Of a stretch of DNA of 55,266 bases, positions 39,719 through 48,518 are shown one piece after another. Location of the stretch: positions 1 to 55,266 of the forward strand of contig CATKDT010000058.1 in assembly GCA_949746675.1 (NCBI GenBank). Direction: 5' to 3'. Position 1 is the stretch's first letter; each line of letters opens with the position of its first letter. The notes under the pieces are model-generated. The model was given only the letters and a program-made list of their open reading frames with translations. It was not told the origin of the DNA and made no database searches. The DNA comes from an uncultured Clostridia bacterium. GTDB taxonomy: Bacteria > Bacillota > Clostridia > TANB77 > CAG-508. The position numbers were made by a program, and so were the translations under genes.

Positions 39719-39755
39719 TTGAAAAAGTTTTGATACTATCAAAAATCTTTTTCAA
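39719..39755 (-). promoter_or_regulatory. Hairpin in the SASP leader
   Basis: TTGAAAAAGTTTTGATA (39719-39735) pairs with the sequence at 39737-39755, interrupted by a two-base bulge. The stem ends about ten bases before the SASP ribosome site. It could stabilise the spore mRNA or hold a regulator site. Confidence 0.55.
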
Positions 39756-39865
39756 TATATATCTTGTGCAAATATTTTTTTTTTAATCTGGTAATTTTTG
39801 CATATTATAAAATAATTAAAATATATAATTATTATGAAGAAAATTAACTTAGTTATTCTATAATT

Positions 39866-39906
39866 AAAAAATAAAAATCATTGAACTTATAAAATTCAAT
39901 GATTTT
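39866..39906 (-). terminator. Terminator of the gatCAB operon
   Basis: On the minus strand AAAATCATTGAA and TTCAATGATTTT form a 12-bp stem, followed by TATTTTTT, six bases after the gatB stop. Confidence 0.85.
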
Positions 39907-39911
39907 AAAAA

Positions 39912-41351
39912 TTATTTTTTTAGCTCTTCAATAAATAATTCATTTAACATTTTAGGATTTGCTTTTCCTTTAGTAACTTTCATCGCTTGACCAACTAAAA
40001 ATCCTAAAGCTCTATCTTTTCCTGCCTTATAATCAGCAACAGACTGCTCATTTTCTTTTAGAACTTTTAAAACAACCTCTGCAATTTCATCTTTGTTAGA
40101 AATTTGAGCAAGACCTTTTTCATCAATTATCTTCTTTGGAGAACGAGGATTATCAAATAATTCTTCAAGAACATCTTTTCCAATAGTAGAACTAATTGTA
40201 TCATTATCAATTAATTCGACAAGTTCTGCCAAATCTTTTGCTGTAAAAGGAATATTTTCAGGTTCAAGTTCTCTTTCATTTAATATTCTTGCTATATCAG
40301 AAGTTAACCAGTTACAAACAGCTTTATAGTTTTTACATATCGAGCCAGCTTCTTCAAAAATATCTGAATATGCTTTAGAAGATATCAAAGCATTAGCATC
40401 TTTTTCAGATAATGCTAAATCAGACATATATCTTTTTTTTCTGCTTTCAGGCATTTCAGGTAAATTCTTTTTAATGTTCTCAATATATTCGTCAGAAAGT
40501 TTAATAGCAATTAAATCTGGTTCTGGGAAATATCTATAATCTTGAGCATTTTCTTTTTCTCTCATAGAAAAAGTTCTGCCTTCGACATCATCCCATCTCA
40601 TAGTTTCTTGAACAACTTTTACACCATTTTCAAGATCACTTATTTGAATATCTTTTTCGTAATCAATAGCTCTTTGAATGGATTTAAAAGAATTCATATT
40701 TTTTAATTCGTGACGTTCACCAAATGGTTCATTTGGTTTATGAACTGAAATATTGACATCAGCTCTAAAAGAACCTTCTTCCATTTTACAATCTGAAACT
40801 TCAATATATTGCAATATTGATTTTAATTTTTTCAAATATCTATCAGCTTCGCCACTTGAGCGAATATCTGGCTCTGAAACTATCTCTATTAGTGGTACTC
40901 CAGCTCTATTTAGGTCAACTAAACTTTCACCAGAAAAATCACTATGATTTAATTTACCAGCATCTTCTTCTATATGTATTCTTAGAATTCTTATTTTTTT
41001 AGGATTTCCATTATCATCTTCAATTTCGATATAACCATTATTACATAGAGGTTTATCATACTGTGATATTTGATATGACTTAGGTAAATCTGGATAAAAA
41101 TAATTTTTTCTATCATTTTTGCTATTTTGTTCTATTGAACAATTTGTTGCAAGCCCAGCTTTTACAGCATACTCAACAACTTTTTCATTAAGTTTAGGTA
41201 ATGCTCCAGGAAGAGCTGTACATATTGGGCAAATATGTGTATTAGGTTCAGCACCAAATTCTGTTTTACATGAACAAAATATTTTGGTTTTTGTTGATAA
41301 TTCAGCATGAACTTCTAAACCAATAACTGTTTCATAAATTTCGTTTGACAT
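39912..41351 (-). CDS. gatB: Asp-tRNA(Asn)/Glu-tRNA(Gln) amidotransferase subunit B
   Basis: A 479-aa GatB subunit, the kinase part of the amidotransferase that binds misacylated tRNA and activates its side chain with ATP. Family blocks YETVIGLEVHAELSTKTKIFC, CPICTALPGALPKLN, DLPKSYQISQYDKPLC and the C-terminal YqeY-like helical domain are all present. The start ATG overlaps the gatA stop as TAATG, behind GGGAGG, so the two are translationally coupled. The enzyme makes Gln-tRNA (and often Asn-tRNA) in bacteria lacking GlnRS. Confidence 0.97.
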   Translation of the reverse strand: MSNEIYETVIGLEVHAELSTKTKIFCSCKTEFGAEPNTHICPICTALPGALPKLNEKVVEYAVKAGLATNCSIEQNSKNDRKNYFYPDLPKSYQISQYDKPLCNNGYIEIEDDNGNPKKIRILRIHIEEDAGKLNHSDFSGESLVDLNRAGVPLIEIVSEPDIRSSGEADRYLKKLKSILQYIEVSDCKMEEGSFRADVNISVHKPNEPFGERHELKNMNSFKSIQRAIDYEKDIQISDLENGVKVVQETMRWDDVEGRTFSMREKENAQDYRYFPEPDLIAIKLSDEYIENIKKNLPEMPESRKKRYMSDLALSEKDANALISSKAYSDIFEEAGSICKNYKAVCNWLTSDIARILNERELEPENIPFTAKDLAELVELIDNDTISSTIGKDVLEELFDNPRSPKKIIDEKGLAQISNKDEIAEVVLKVLKENEQSVADYKAGKDRALGFLVGQAMKVTKGKANPKMLNELFIEELKK

Positions 41352-42859
41352 TATTTCTCCTCCCTTCTAAAGCTAGGTTTATATTTATCTCTAAAATTAG
41401 TTTTTTGTTCAAATGTATATGCTGTATTTAATAAAGTAGCTTCAGTAAATCTATTTCCAATTAATTGCATACCAACTGGCATATTATCACTTGTAACACC
41501 AGCAGGAATTGAAATAGCACACAAATTAGCAATATTGATTGAAACTGTACAAATATCAGCCAAATACATTTCAAGAGGATTATCAGATTTTGAACCAATA
41601 TCAAAAGCTGGAATAGGAGAAGTAGGTGTTAATAAAACGTCATATTTTGCAAAACATTTATCAAATTCTTTTTTAACAAATGTGCGAACCTTCTGTGCTT
41701 TTTTATAATATGCATCATAATACCCAGAAGATAACACATAAGTTCCTAAAATAATTCTTCTTTTAACTTCATCGCCAAATCCTTCAGTTCTTGAATTTAC
41801 AAACAACTCGTTCAAATCTGAAAAGTTTTCAGTTCTATGACCATATCTAATTCCGTCAAATCGTCCTAAATTCGAACTTGCTTCTGCACATGATACTATA
41901 TAATATGTGGCTAAAGCATATTCAGATATATTAAGTGAACATTCTTCAACTTCTGCTCCTAATTCTTTGTATATTTCAATAGCTTTTTGTAATTGGTCTT
42001 TAACTTCTTCATTAATACCTTCACCAAAAAACTCTTTAGGAACGCCTATCTTCAAGCCTTTAACATCATTTTTTAAAGCTGAAACATAATCAACTTTTGG
42101 CATATCAATTGAAGTTGAATCTTTTTCATCATATCCAGCAATAACATTCATAAGCATTGCACAGTCTTTAACGTCTTTTGTTATAGGTCCAATTTGGTCA
42201 AGGGAAGAGGCAAAAGCAACTAATCCATATCTTGAGACTAATCCATAAGTTGGTTTTAAGCCTACTACACCACATAAAGAGGCAGGCTGTCTAATAGAAC
42301 CACCAGTATCAGAACCTAGTGCCCAAGGAACCATATCAGAAGCAACTGCTGCTGCTGAACCACCAGAAGAGCCACCAGGAACCTTATTTAAATCCCACGG
42401 ATTGCGAGTTATTTTCATAGCAGAATGTTCTGTTGAACTTCCCATTGCAAACTCATCCATATTTAATTTTCCAAGACTAATAAGTCCTGAATCATTAACT
42501 TTATCAACAACTGTTGCATTATAAGGTGATACAAAATTTTCAAGCATTTTTGAACTACAAGTTGTTTTTACGCCAGTAGTACACATATTATCTTTAATTC
42601 CAATAGGAATACCAACTAAATTTTCTCTCATTTTAGTATTTCCTGAAAATTCGGCATTATTCGAATATCTTTTTTTATCCATCTCTTTAGCTTTTTCTAA
42701 AGCTGTATCAGTTGTTAAAGTAACAAAAGCATTTACATCTTTTTCTTTTTCGTTAATTCTATCAATATATGCTTTTGTAATTTCTTCAGAAGTTAGTTCA
42801 TTACTATTTAATTTATCTACAAGTTCATGAACTGTTAAACGTGTAATATCATCTTCCAT
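41351..42859 (-). CDS. gatA: Asp-tRNA(Asn)/Glu-tRNA(Gln) amidotransferase subunit A
   Basis: A 502-aa amidase-signature enzyme that releases ammonia from glutamine for GatB. The Ser-cisSer-Lys triad is visible in [10 protein letters not shown] (Lys), [14 protein letters not shown] and [17 protein letters not shown] set the start at ATG 42859 ([17 protein letters not shown]), which matches relatives and follows AAAGGA; upstream in-frame ATGs to 42898 would add 13 unmatched residues inside a repeat-like spacer. It is coupled to gatB. It is separated from gatC by an inserted kinase gene. Confidence 0.97.
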   Translation of the reverse strand: MEDDITRLTVHELVDKLNSNELTSEEITKAYIDRINEKEKDVNAFVTLTTDTALEKAKEMDKKRYSNNAEFSGNTKMRENLVGIPIGIKDNMCTTGVKTTCSSKMLENFVSPYNATVVDKVNDSGLISLGKLNMDEFAMGSSTEHSAMKITRNPWDLNKVPGGSSGGSAAAVASDMVPWALGSDTGGSIRQPASLCGVVGLKPTYGLVSRYGLVAFASSLDQIGPITKDVKDCAMLMNVIAGYDEKDSTSIDMPKVDYVSALKNDVKGLKIGVPKEFFGEGINEEVKDQLQKAIEIYKELGAEVEECSLNISEYALATYYIVSCAEASSNLGRFDGIRYGHRTENFSDLNELFVNSRTEGFGDEVKRRIILGTYVLSSGYYDAYYKKAQKVRTFVKKEFDKCFAKYDVLLTPTSPIPAFDIGSKSDNPLEMYLADICTVSINIANLCAISIPAGVTSDNMPVGMQLIGNRFTEATLLNTAYTFEQKTNFRDKYKPSFRREEK

Positions 42860-42899
42860 TAATATCATTTCCTTTCGATTCATTTCACTCATTGTCATC

Positions 42900-42924
42900 C
42901 GTGATTTTTCAAAGAAAAATCACG
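42900..42924 (-). repeat. Perfect hairpin upstream of gatA
   Basis: CGTGATTTTTC and GAAAAATCACG form an 11-bp perfect stem with a three-base loop, between the kinase gene and gatA. No T run follows. On the minus strand it continues GGATGACAATGAGTGAAATG, clearly similar to the sequence after the rpoB-rpoC hairpin (CGGATTACGAGCGAAGCGAA). Confidence 0.75.
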
Positions 42925-42936
42925 TTTGTCAATTCT

Positions 42937-43509
42937 CTAGAAACCTAAAATCTCATTTAATTGTTGTTTTACTGCAGCTTCAGTTTGACAATTATCAATA
43001 TTTATAACATTTATACTAGGATATTTCTTTAATTCTTCAGCAACATCTAAATATTTGTTTTGTTGGTTAATACTACTTTCAGCATTATATTTAGCATATT
43101 TCATATTATGTTTTCCTTCACGAGCTAGTCTTTTCTCAAACTGAGTAGTATCACTTAAATATAAAGTAATTACATATATGTCAAAATCAAATTTTGCTAA
43201 ACGTTCAGTTAATCTTTCATATACATCAGTAAAAGTATATTCTTTAAAACCTAATCGATCATAAACTTCTTCAGTAAAATAGATTTGATCAAATAATAAA
43301 TTTATCGACATATTTTCCATTTTTTCTATATAATCTAACAAATTTTCATACATTTTAGTAGCTTTAATTTTTCCTGCTGGACTACTATCAGATGTTCCAC
43401 ATAATCTGTATAAATTAGTATAGCTCATTTTATATCTTAAGTAATCTGTAACAGTTGTTTTTCCTGAGCCTTGAGCACCATTAATAATTATTAGTTTAGA
43501 ATTTGCCAT
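42937..43509 (-). CDS. P-loop nucleotide kinase-like protein
   Basis: A 190-aa AAA/nucleoside-kinase-like protein. Walker A GAQGSGKTT is at residues 11-19, a possible Walker B-like strand NLLFDQIYF near 73, and a lid-like Arg/Lys segment (FEKRLAREGKHNMKYAKYN) near 130. The overall form resembles deoxynucleoside or thymidylate kinases, but no substrate-defining motif is certain. It lies between gatC (108-base gap) and gatA (77-base gap), which is not a usual gatCAB arrangement, so it is probably co-transcribed with them. Role in tRNA amidation is unproven. ATG 43509 follows AAGGAAGG. Confidence 0.8.
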   Translation of the reverse strand: MANSKLIIINGAQGSGKTTVTDYLRYKMSYTNLYRLCGTSDSSPAGKIKATKMYENLLDYIEKMENMSINLLFDQIYFTEEVYDRLGFKEYTFTDVYERLTERLAKFDFDIYVITLYLSDTTQFEKRLAREGKHNMKYAKYNAESSINQQNKYLDVAEELKKYPSINVINIDNCQTEAAVKQQLNEILGF

Positions 43510-43617
43510 AATTAAATCCTTCCTAAGGAATTAGCCTATATATGTATTTAATATTGTTCAACACTAAATTCCTATTATAAATATTATTTTTATTAAATCA
43601 TTTATTTTATATTTAGA

Positions 43618-43905
43618 CTATTGTATAACTTTAGGTATCTTAAACATATTTCTTTCAGTACTTGGTGCTATTTCAAAAATACCATCTATATTATCAAATT
43701 CAGACACTATATCACTTCTAAAGGCATTTGCATTATCATTGGCGCCAATAGTTTCTGTACAATCATCAATTGGAGCATTTTCAATAACTTCTGCATAATT
43801 TAAAATATCTTCCAAGTTTTTTAGATATTTATCAATTTCATTGTCATTTAATTTCAAATTAGCCAATTTAGCTATGTGTAATAATTCATCTTTACTAACA
43901 CTCAT
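43618..43905 (-). CDS. gatC: Asp-tRNA(Asn)/Glu-tRNA(Gln) amidotransferase subunit C
   Basis: A 95-aa GatC, the belt that holds GatA and GatB together: MSVSKDELLHIAKLANLKLNDNEIDKYLKNLEDIL and the C-terminal FEIAPSTERNMFKIPKVI. I chose ATG 43905 behind AAAGGA; a GTG at 43926 would add seven residues and overlap that site. First gene of the minus-strand operon gatC-kinase-gatA-gatB. A TATAAT box lies at 43987-43992 on the minus strand with only a weak -35. Confidence 0.95.
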   Translation of the reverse strand: MSVSKDELLHIAKLANLKLNDNEIDKYLKNLEDILNYAEVIENAPIDDCTETIGANDNANAFRSDIVSEFDNIDGIFEIAPSTERNMFKIPKVIQ

Positions 43906-44197
43906 TTTATCACTGTCCTTTCTCACATCTTATTATCTGTAATTTTTAAAATTATGTATGTTGTGCGTAATCTATAAACTTTGCACATTATATCATAAGA
44001 TTAATAAAAATAATACCCTTTTTATAACATTTTTTAATAAAATTTAATTGAAAAATGTAGGGGAGATGAAAAAGTAAAATTATAGAGAATACAATTTATT
44101 ACAAATTTATTACATTTTCAACAAAATGTTTCTTTTTTGTGGAAAATGTGATATAGTATTTTAGAAATATGATAATAAATTTTCACGAGGTGGTATT
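43906..44197. other. Divergent spacer between gatC and the zinc-ribbon gene
   Basis: About 290 AT-rich bases. On the minus strand TATAAT (43987-43992) may serve gatC. On the plus strand TTTCTT, 17 bases, TATAGT near 44151-44156 may serve the 44198 gene. No hairpin or T-box-like leader is visible. Confidence 0.4.
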
Positions 44198-44440
44198 ATG
44201 AAATTTAATAAATGTATTCGTTGTGGTTCATTTTTTACAACTGAAGATGCTGTATGCCCTAATTGCATTACAAAAGACGAAATGGAAAAAGATAATTTAA
44301 AAAGATTTTTAGCAAATAATGAAATTCCTAAAAGTCCAATGGATTTATCATGTCAATCAGGAATATCTATAAAAAATATTAACAGATATCTTGATACAAA
44401 GGACTTCTCAAACTTAAAAAAGTTTTTTAATAAGATGTAG
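44198..44440 (+). CDS. Small zinc-ribbon protein
   Basis: An 80-aa protein with a four-cysteine zinc knuckle (Cys6, Cys9, Cys20, Cys23: KCIRCG and VCPNC), a charged helix, and a C-terminal segment that looks like a small helix-turn-helix (SPMDLSCQSGISIKNINRYL). It resembles small Firmicute proteins of the YvyF/flagellar-operon kind, though no flagellar genes are near. It could be a small regulator. ATG 44198 follows ACGAGGTGG. It is monocistronic. Confidence 0.8.
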   Translation: MKFNKCIRCGSFFTTEDAVCPNCITKDEMEKDNLKRFLANNEIPKSPMDLSCQSGISIKNINRYLDTKDFSNLKKFFNKM

Positions 44441-44578
44441 TGGAAATAATTAGATTATTTTTTATTAAATCTGTATCAAAAACATTGAAAATTTAAAGAA
44501 AAATAATTAACATATATTGGAAAAATAGTATATTATATTTAAATTAATTATTAAGTGACATTTTGTCATAATTTTCGA

Positions 44579-44611
44579 AAAACTAAATGAGTGGGACATT
44601 TAGTTTTTTTT
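44579..44611 (+). terminator. Terminator before the surface-protein gene
   Basis: AAACTAAATG and CATTTAGTTT form a 10-bp stem with a seven-base loop, followed by T's (eight in a row including the stem end). A perfect palindrome TGACATTTTGTCA (44556-44568) sits just upstream and may be an operator. Confidence 0.85.
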
Positions 44612-44737
44612 GCATTAAAGAAATAAAACAAATGTAAATTTTGCCAAATTTAGTCGAATTGTATAATTTTTCGTAAATTACAAAAAATATCAATATACAG
44701 AAAAATATTCTGAAAAAGTAAAAGAAAGGATAAAAAA

Positions 44738-45688
44738 ATGGAAACATTAGGAAAAATTATTTTAATTACAATAGCTTTATTTACATTTGTAGGACTAGGA
44801 TCTACATTAACTAAAGCAGCAACAGTAACTGCTAACAATGAACAAGATTTAATAACCGCTGTTAAAGATGCATCATCAGGAGACACAATTGAATTATCAA
44901 GTGATATAACATTAACAAAACCATTAGAAGTAACAGGAAAAACATTAACAATTGTAGGAAATGGACACACAGTAACAAGAGTAGCTGAAAATTGGACACC
45001 AAATGGTAGTAATGGAAGCTTAATCACAGCAGGAGGAGATGGCACAAAACTCACATTAGCAAATATAAAATTAACAAATGCACAAAAATATGGAGCTCAA
45101 GCATTTAATGGAGCATATCTAGTAGTTGATAATGTACAAGTATCAAACAATGGGTTTGGAGGAATTATAGTAAATGCAGGAACACTAGAGATAAAAGATT
45201 TATCATTAGGAAAAAATGGTAACCCATCAAATAACGGTATAGAGATAGCAAAAGGAAGCGGAGTAATAGGCGACAATAAACCAGTTTTAATAATGAATGG
45301 TAAATTAACATCAACACAAAATGAAAATGTAATTTATCTTGCAGAAAATGATAAATTAATAACATTTGAAGTAAGAAATACTGACACAACAACTAATAAA
45401 ATATTTAATCAAGGAAATAAAGTAGTAGTAACAGATACAAATAATACAATTATATTTGAAAGCAATGAAAATTCAAATATACAAGTAACTGGAACAGAGT
45501 ACACAGAAACTAAAGCACCAGATATAAATGATATTGAAAAAGATGAGCCCCCAAAAGCAACAGAACCACCAACAGAAGAAAAACGTACAACTCCTAAAAC
45601 AGGTGTAGAAAGTTATTTAGGATTTGCTATTATGTCACTTTTTGCAACAATTTTAGGAATAGCGTATTTTAACAAAAAGGCATATTAA
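44738..45688 (+). CDS. Wall-anchored beta-helix surface protein (PKTG motif)
   Basis: A 316-aa secreted protein. The signal peptide (1-27) is followed by a right-handed beta-helix of the pectate-lyase type (about 30-235; DTIELSSDITLTKPLEVTGK, then LTIVGNGHTVTR, LTLANIKLTNAQ, LVVDNVQVSNN, LEIKDLSLGKN). A Pro/Thr/Glu-rich linker leads to a sorting signal: TPKTG (PKTG at 286-289), a hydrophobic helix and the tail NKKAY. PKTG-type signals are alternatives to LPxTG. The sortase gene 122 bases downstream is its likely anchoring enzyme. No catalytic residues for polysaccharide cleavage are evident, so an adhesive or carbohydrate-binding role is as likely as enzyme activity. Confidence 0.87.
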   Translation: METLGKIILITIALFTFVGLGSTLTKAATVTANNEQDLITAVKDASSGDTIELSSDITLTKPLEVTGKTLTIVGNGHTVTRVAENWTPNGSNGSLITAGGDGTKLTLANIKLTNAQKYGAQAFNGAYLVVDNVQVSNNGFGGIIVNAGTLEIKDLSLGKNGNPSNNGIEIAKGSGVIGDNKPVLIMNGKLTSTQNENVIYLAENDKLITFEVRNTDTTTNKIFNQGNKVVVTDTNNTIIFESNENSNIQVTGTEYTETKAPDINDIEKDEPPKATEPPTEEKRTTPKTGVESYLGFAIMSLFATILGIAYFNKKAY

Positions 45689-45693
45689 AAAAT

Positions 45694-45712
45694 AGGCACT
45701 ATAAAAGTGCCT
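45694..45712 (+). terminator. Small hairpin after the surface-protein gene
   Basis: AGGCACT and AGTGCCT form a 7-bp stem with an ATAAA loop. No T run follows, so it may slow rather than stop transcription, giving less sortase than substrate mRNA. Confidence 0.45.
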
Positions 45713-45809
45713 TACATAAAATAAGAAAATAGTTTGTCTATATATGTTGCCTTGTAAGTAAAGTAATAATTAACATATTATATTTTAAAATTCTAAGGAG
45801 GAAAATACT

Positions 45810-46652
45810 GTGGTACCACACAAATTTAATAACATAATCAAACTAATACTTATAATTATAGCAATCTTGTTAATCTCATATATAATTAATTATATATGTA
45901 ATACAATACTTACACAAAAGCAAGCAGAATTATTAAACAGGATTCAAGACATAACAGAAAAAACAGATAATATGGGGAATTTAAATGAAACAATAAATAA
46001 TGAACAACAAAATGAAGACAAAGATTTTGAAAAAGAAAACACTAATTATTCTAAGAAAATAATCGAAAAAAATGATAGAATGTCGAAAATTGAAATTTTG
46101 CAAAAAGAAAATGAAGACATAAAAGGTTGGATTGAAATAGAAGGGACACAAATTAATTATCCAGTATTACAAGGAGAGGATAATGAATTTTATGTAGACC
46201 ACAATTATAGTAAAACTAAAACAAAAAGTGGTGCTATATTTATTGATATGGCATACAAATGGAACAAACCAAGCGACAACATGATAATATATGGACATAA
46301 TATGAAAAATGGAACAATGTTTACAAGTTTAATGAATTATAAAAGTAAAAAATATTTTGAAGAGCATCCTAAAATACGATTTACTACAACTACAAGTGAT
46401 GATATATATGAAATTATTTCAGTATTTGAAAGCAAAATTTACGATGATAATGAAAATGTATTCAAATACTATAACTTTATAAATGCAAATAATGAAGAGA
46501 AATTTAATAATTTTATTACAAACATAAAAAAATTGTCGATTTATGATATTGAAAATACAGCAAATTATGGAGATGAGCTAATGACTTTGTCAACATGTGC
46601 ATATCATACAAAAGATGGAAGATTTGTAGTTGTGGCAAAAAAGCAAAATTAA
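45810..46652 (+). CDS. srtB: Class B sortase
   Basis: A 280-aa sortase. One N-terminal transmembrane helix (about 9-32) is followed by a charged coiled linker (about 40-95) and the catalytic domain: WIEIEGTQINYPVLQGEDNEFYVDHNY, YGHNMKNGTMF (His near 162), TLSTCAY (Cys near 263) and DGRFVVVAKK (Arg near 275). YxVxQGxDNxxYL-like and TLSTC blocks are characteristic of class B. The adjacent PKTG protein is the obvious substrate. GTG start at 45810, eight bases after AAGGAGG. Confidence 0.92.
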   Translation: MVPHKFNNIIKLILIIIAILLISYIINYICNTILTQKQAELLNRIQDITEKTDNMGNLNETINNEQQNEDKDFEKENTNYSKKIIEKNDRMSKIEILQKENEDIKGWIEIEGTQINYPVLQGEDNEFYVDHNYSKTKTKSGAIFIDMAYKWNKPSDNMIIYGHNMKNGTMFTSLMNYKSKKYFEEHPKIRFTTTTSDDIYEIISVFESKIYDDNENVFKYYNFINANNEEKFNNFITNIKKLSIYDIENTANYGDELMTLSTCAYHTKDGRFVVVAKKQN

Positions 46653-46753
46653 CATATAGTTGTTATTATAATTAAAATATGCTATTATACAAAAAGAGAA
46701 AGGTATGTGTAATAAAATTTAAAATAAAAACTCATTATTGCACGAGGTATAAA

Positions 46754-47419
46754 GTGTATAAAATATTAATAGTAGAAGATGATATTAGTATTCATAATGT
46801 AATTGAAGAATTGTTAAAAAAACAAAACTATAAGATATATAATGCATATTCTGGAACAGAAGCTTTACTTTTACTTGAAAAAGAGGAATTTGACTTAATA
46901 TTATTAGATTTAATGTTACCAGCAATAAATGGTGAGGAAATAATAGAAAAAGTAAAAGACACACCAATTATTGTATTGAGTGCAAAAATTTCTCCAGAAG
47001 ATAAAGTAAAATGTTTGAAGACTGGAGCAAATGATTACATAACGAAACCATTTGTAGCAAGCGAATTATTAGCTAGAATAGAAGTACAACTAAGACAAAA
47101 GAATAAAAATAATATAAAAGAAAATTTAAAATATAAAGATTTAGAACTATTAAATGACAACCATACCTTATGTGTAAGTAATGAAAAGGTGAGTTTAACA
47201 AGAACCGAATACGCAATATTAAAACAGTTACTTTTAAATCAGTCACAGATAATTAGCAAAAATAGATTATTAGATTTAATAAGTACTGATACAGATGACT
47301 GCTGTGATGAAAATTCTTTAAAGGTACACATTAGCAATATTAGAAGAAAAACAAAAAAAGTAAAAGATGAAAATTACATTGAAAGCGTATGGGGAATAGG
47401 GTTTAAGATGTACGACTAG
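46754..47419 (+). CDS. OmpR-family response regulator
   Basis: A 221-aa regulator. The receiver domain has ED at 8-9, Asp52 in LLDLMLPAINGEE and the Lys of YITKPFV, followed by a winged helix (LTRTEYAILKQLLLN, LKVHISNIRRKTKK, VWGIGFKM). I set the start at GTG 46754, six bases after GAGG, so the protein begins MYKILIVEDD; the frame from 46679 has 25 extra residues unlike the family. It heads the cassette regulator-ATPase-permease-kinase. The tandem repeats at 47480-47520 are its likely binding site. Confidence 0.93.
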   Translation: MYKILIVEDDISIHNVIEELLKKQNYKIYNAYSGTEALLLLEKEEFDLILLDLMLPAINGEEIIEKVKDTPIIVLSAKISPEDKVKCLKTGANDYITKPFVASELLARIEVQLRQKNKNNIKENLKYKDLELLNDNHTLCVSNEKVSLTRTEYAILKQLLLNQSQIISKNRLLDLISTDTDDCCDENSLKVHISNIRRKTKKVKDENYIESVWGIGFKMYD

Positions 47420-47479
47420 GTCATGAAATTACATTGGAATTATAGGATATAGGCTCAAACTATGTAAGTAGAGTATAAA

Positions 47480-47536
47480 TCTTAACTAAATCTTAACCTT
47501 TTCTTAACCATTTTCTTAACCATTTTATTTTATAAT
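47480..47536 (+). promoter_or_regulatory. Activator-type promoter with four phased TCTTAAC repeats
   Basis: CTTAAC occurs at 47481, 47492, 47503 and 47515, spaced 11, 11 and 12 bases, with TATAAT at 47531-47536 ten bases after the last copy. There is no -35 box. Repeats of TTAAC every 11 bp are the classic site of PhoP/PhoB-like regulators. The likely regulator is the OmpR-type protein at 46754; the controlled genes are the ABC cassette from 47604. Confidence 0.82.
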
Positions 47537-47603
47537 AAACATATAAAAATATAAAGCACTAGTATGCAAAATTTTTAAATGTTAGGTAAGAGAAGGGAGA
47601 AGC

Positions 47604-48518
47604 ATGGAAACAATATTGGAAACACATAATCTTGAGAAAAGGTATAATGACTTTAGAGTATTAAATGATGTAAACATTCATATTGAAAAAGGATCCATAT
47701 ATGGACTTATAGGTAAAAATGGTGCAGGCAAAACTACAATAATTCGAATAATTTGCGGGCTTCAGGAGCCAACCTGCGGAACATATACAATTTATGGAGA
47801 ATTTAATAGTAGTAGCAATATTTCAAATATACGTAAAAGAATAGGTGCAATTATTGAAACACCATCAATTTATGGAGAAATGAGTGCTAAGGACAATTTA
47901 ATTGAGCAATACAAATTAGTTGGAATGCCAAGTTTAGATGGAATTGATGAACTATTAAAATTAGTAGGATTAGAGAATGTAGGGAAGAAAAAAGCAAAAC
48001 ATTTTTCATTAGGAATGAAGCAACGTTTAGGAATTGCGATTAGTTTAGTAAATAATCCAGACTTTTTAATTTTAGATGAACCAATTAATGGACTTGATCC
48101 ACAAGGAATTATTGAAATTAGAGAATTAATATTAAAGCTTAATAAAGAAAGAAGGATAACTATCTTAATATCAAGCCACTATTTAGATGAACTGTCAAAG
48201 ATAGCAACACACTATGGATTTTTAGATAATGGTTCGATTATTAATGAAATAAGTAGTGGAGAACTTATGAAGAAGATGGAACATAAGATAGAGTTAACAG
48301 TAAATAATACTAAGGAATTTGTAAAATATTTTGAAGAAAATAATATTGAATATGAAGTAATTAATAATAAAATCATAAATATTTATGGAAGTCATAATTT
48401 GTCGAAACTTATTAGACAACTATCCAATAAAAATTTAATAGCAGAAGATATTCATGAATATGAAGAAACATTAGAAAACTACTATATGAATTTGATTGGA
48501 GGTGTTAAACATGATTAA
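47604..48518 (+). CDS. ABC transporter ATP-binding protein (lantibiotic-immunity/BcrA type)
   Basis: A 304-aa ATPase. Walker A GKNGAGKTT is at 37-45, the signature reads FSLGMKQRLGIA near 133, Walker B FLILDEPINGLDP near 155, and the H-loop ISSHYLDEL near 192, followed by a C-terminal regulatory extension. The LGMKQRL signature and extended C-terminus are typical of BcrA/NatA-like exporters. It overlaps the permease gene by eight bases. Expression is probably driven by the repeat promoter upstream. The group is likely a resistance or immunity system for a wall-active peptide. Confidence 0.94.
   Translation: METILETHNLEKRYNDFRVLNDVNIHIEKGSIYGLIGKNGAGKTTIIRIICGLQEPTCGTYTIYGEFNSSSNISNIRKRIGAIIETPSIYGEMSAKDNLIEQYKLVGMPSLDGIDELLKLVGLENVGKKKAKHFSLGMKQRLGIAISLVNNPDFLILDEPINGLDPQGIIEIRELILKLNKERRITILISSHYLDELSKIATHYGFLDNGSIINEISSGELMKKMEHKIELTVNNTKEFVKYFEENNIEYEVINNKIINIYGSHNLSKLIRQLSNKNLIAEDIHEYEETLENYYMNLIGGVKHD

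Noticed and set aside
43906..44197. T-box riboswitch upstream of gatC
   Set aside because: No T-box sequence, specifier loop or antiterminator pairing is visible.
45694..45712. True rho-independent terminator after the surface-protein gene
   Set aside because: No T run follows the hairpin, so read-through into srtB is expected.
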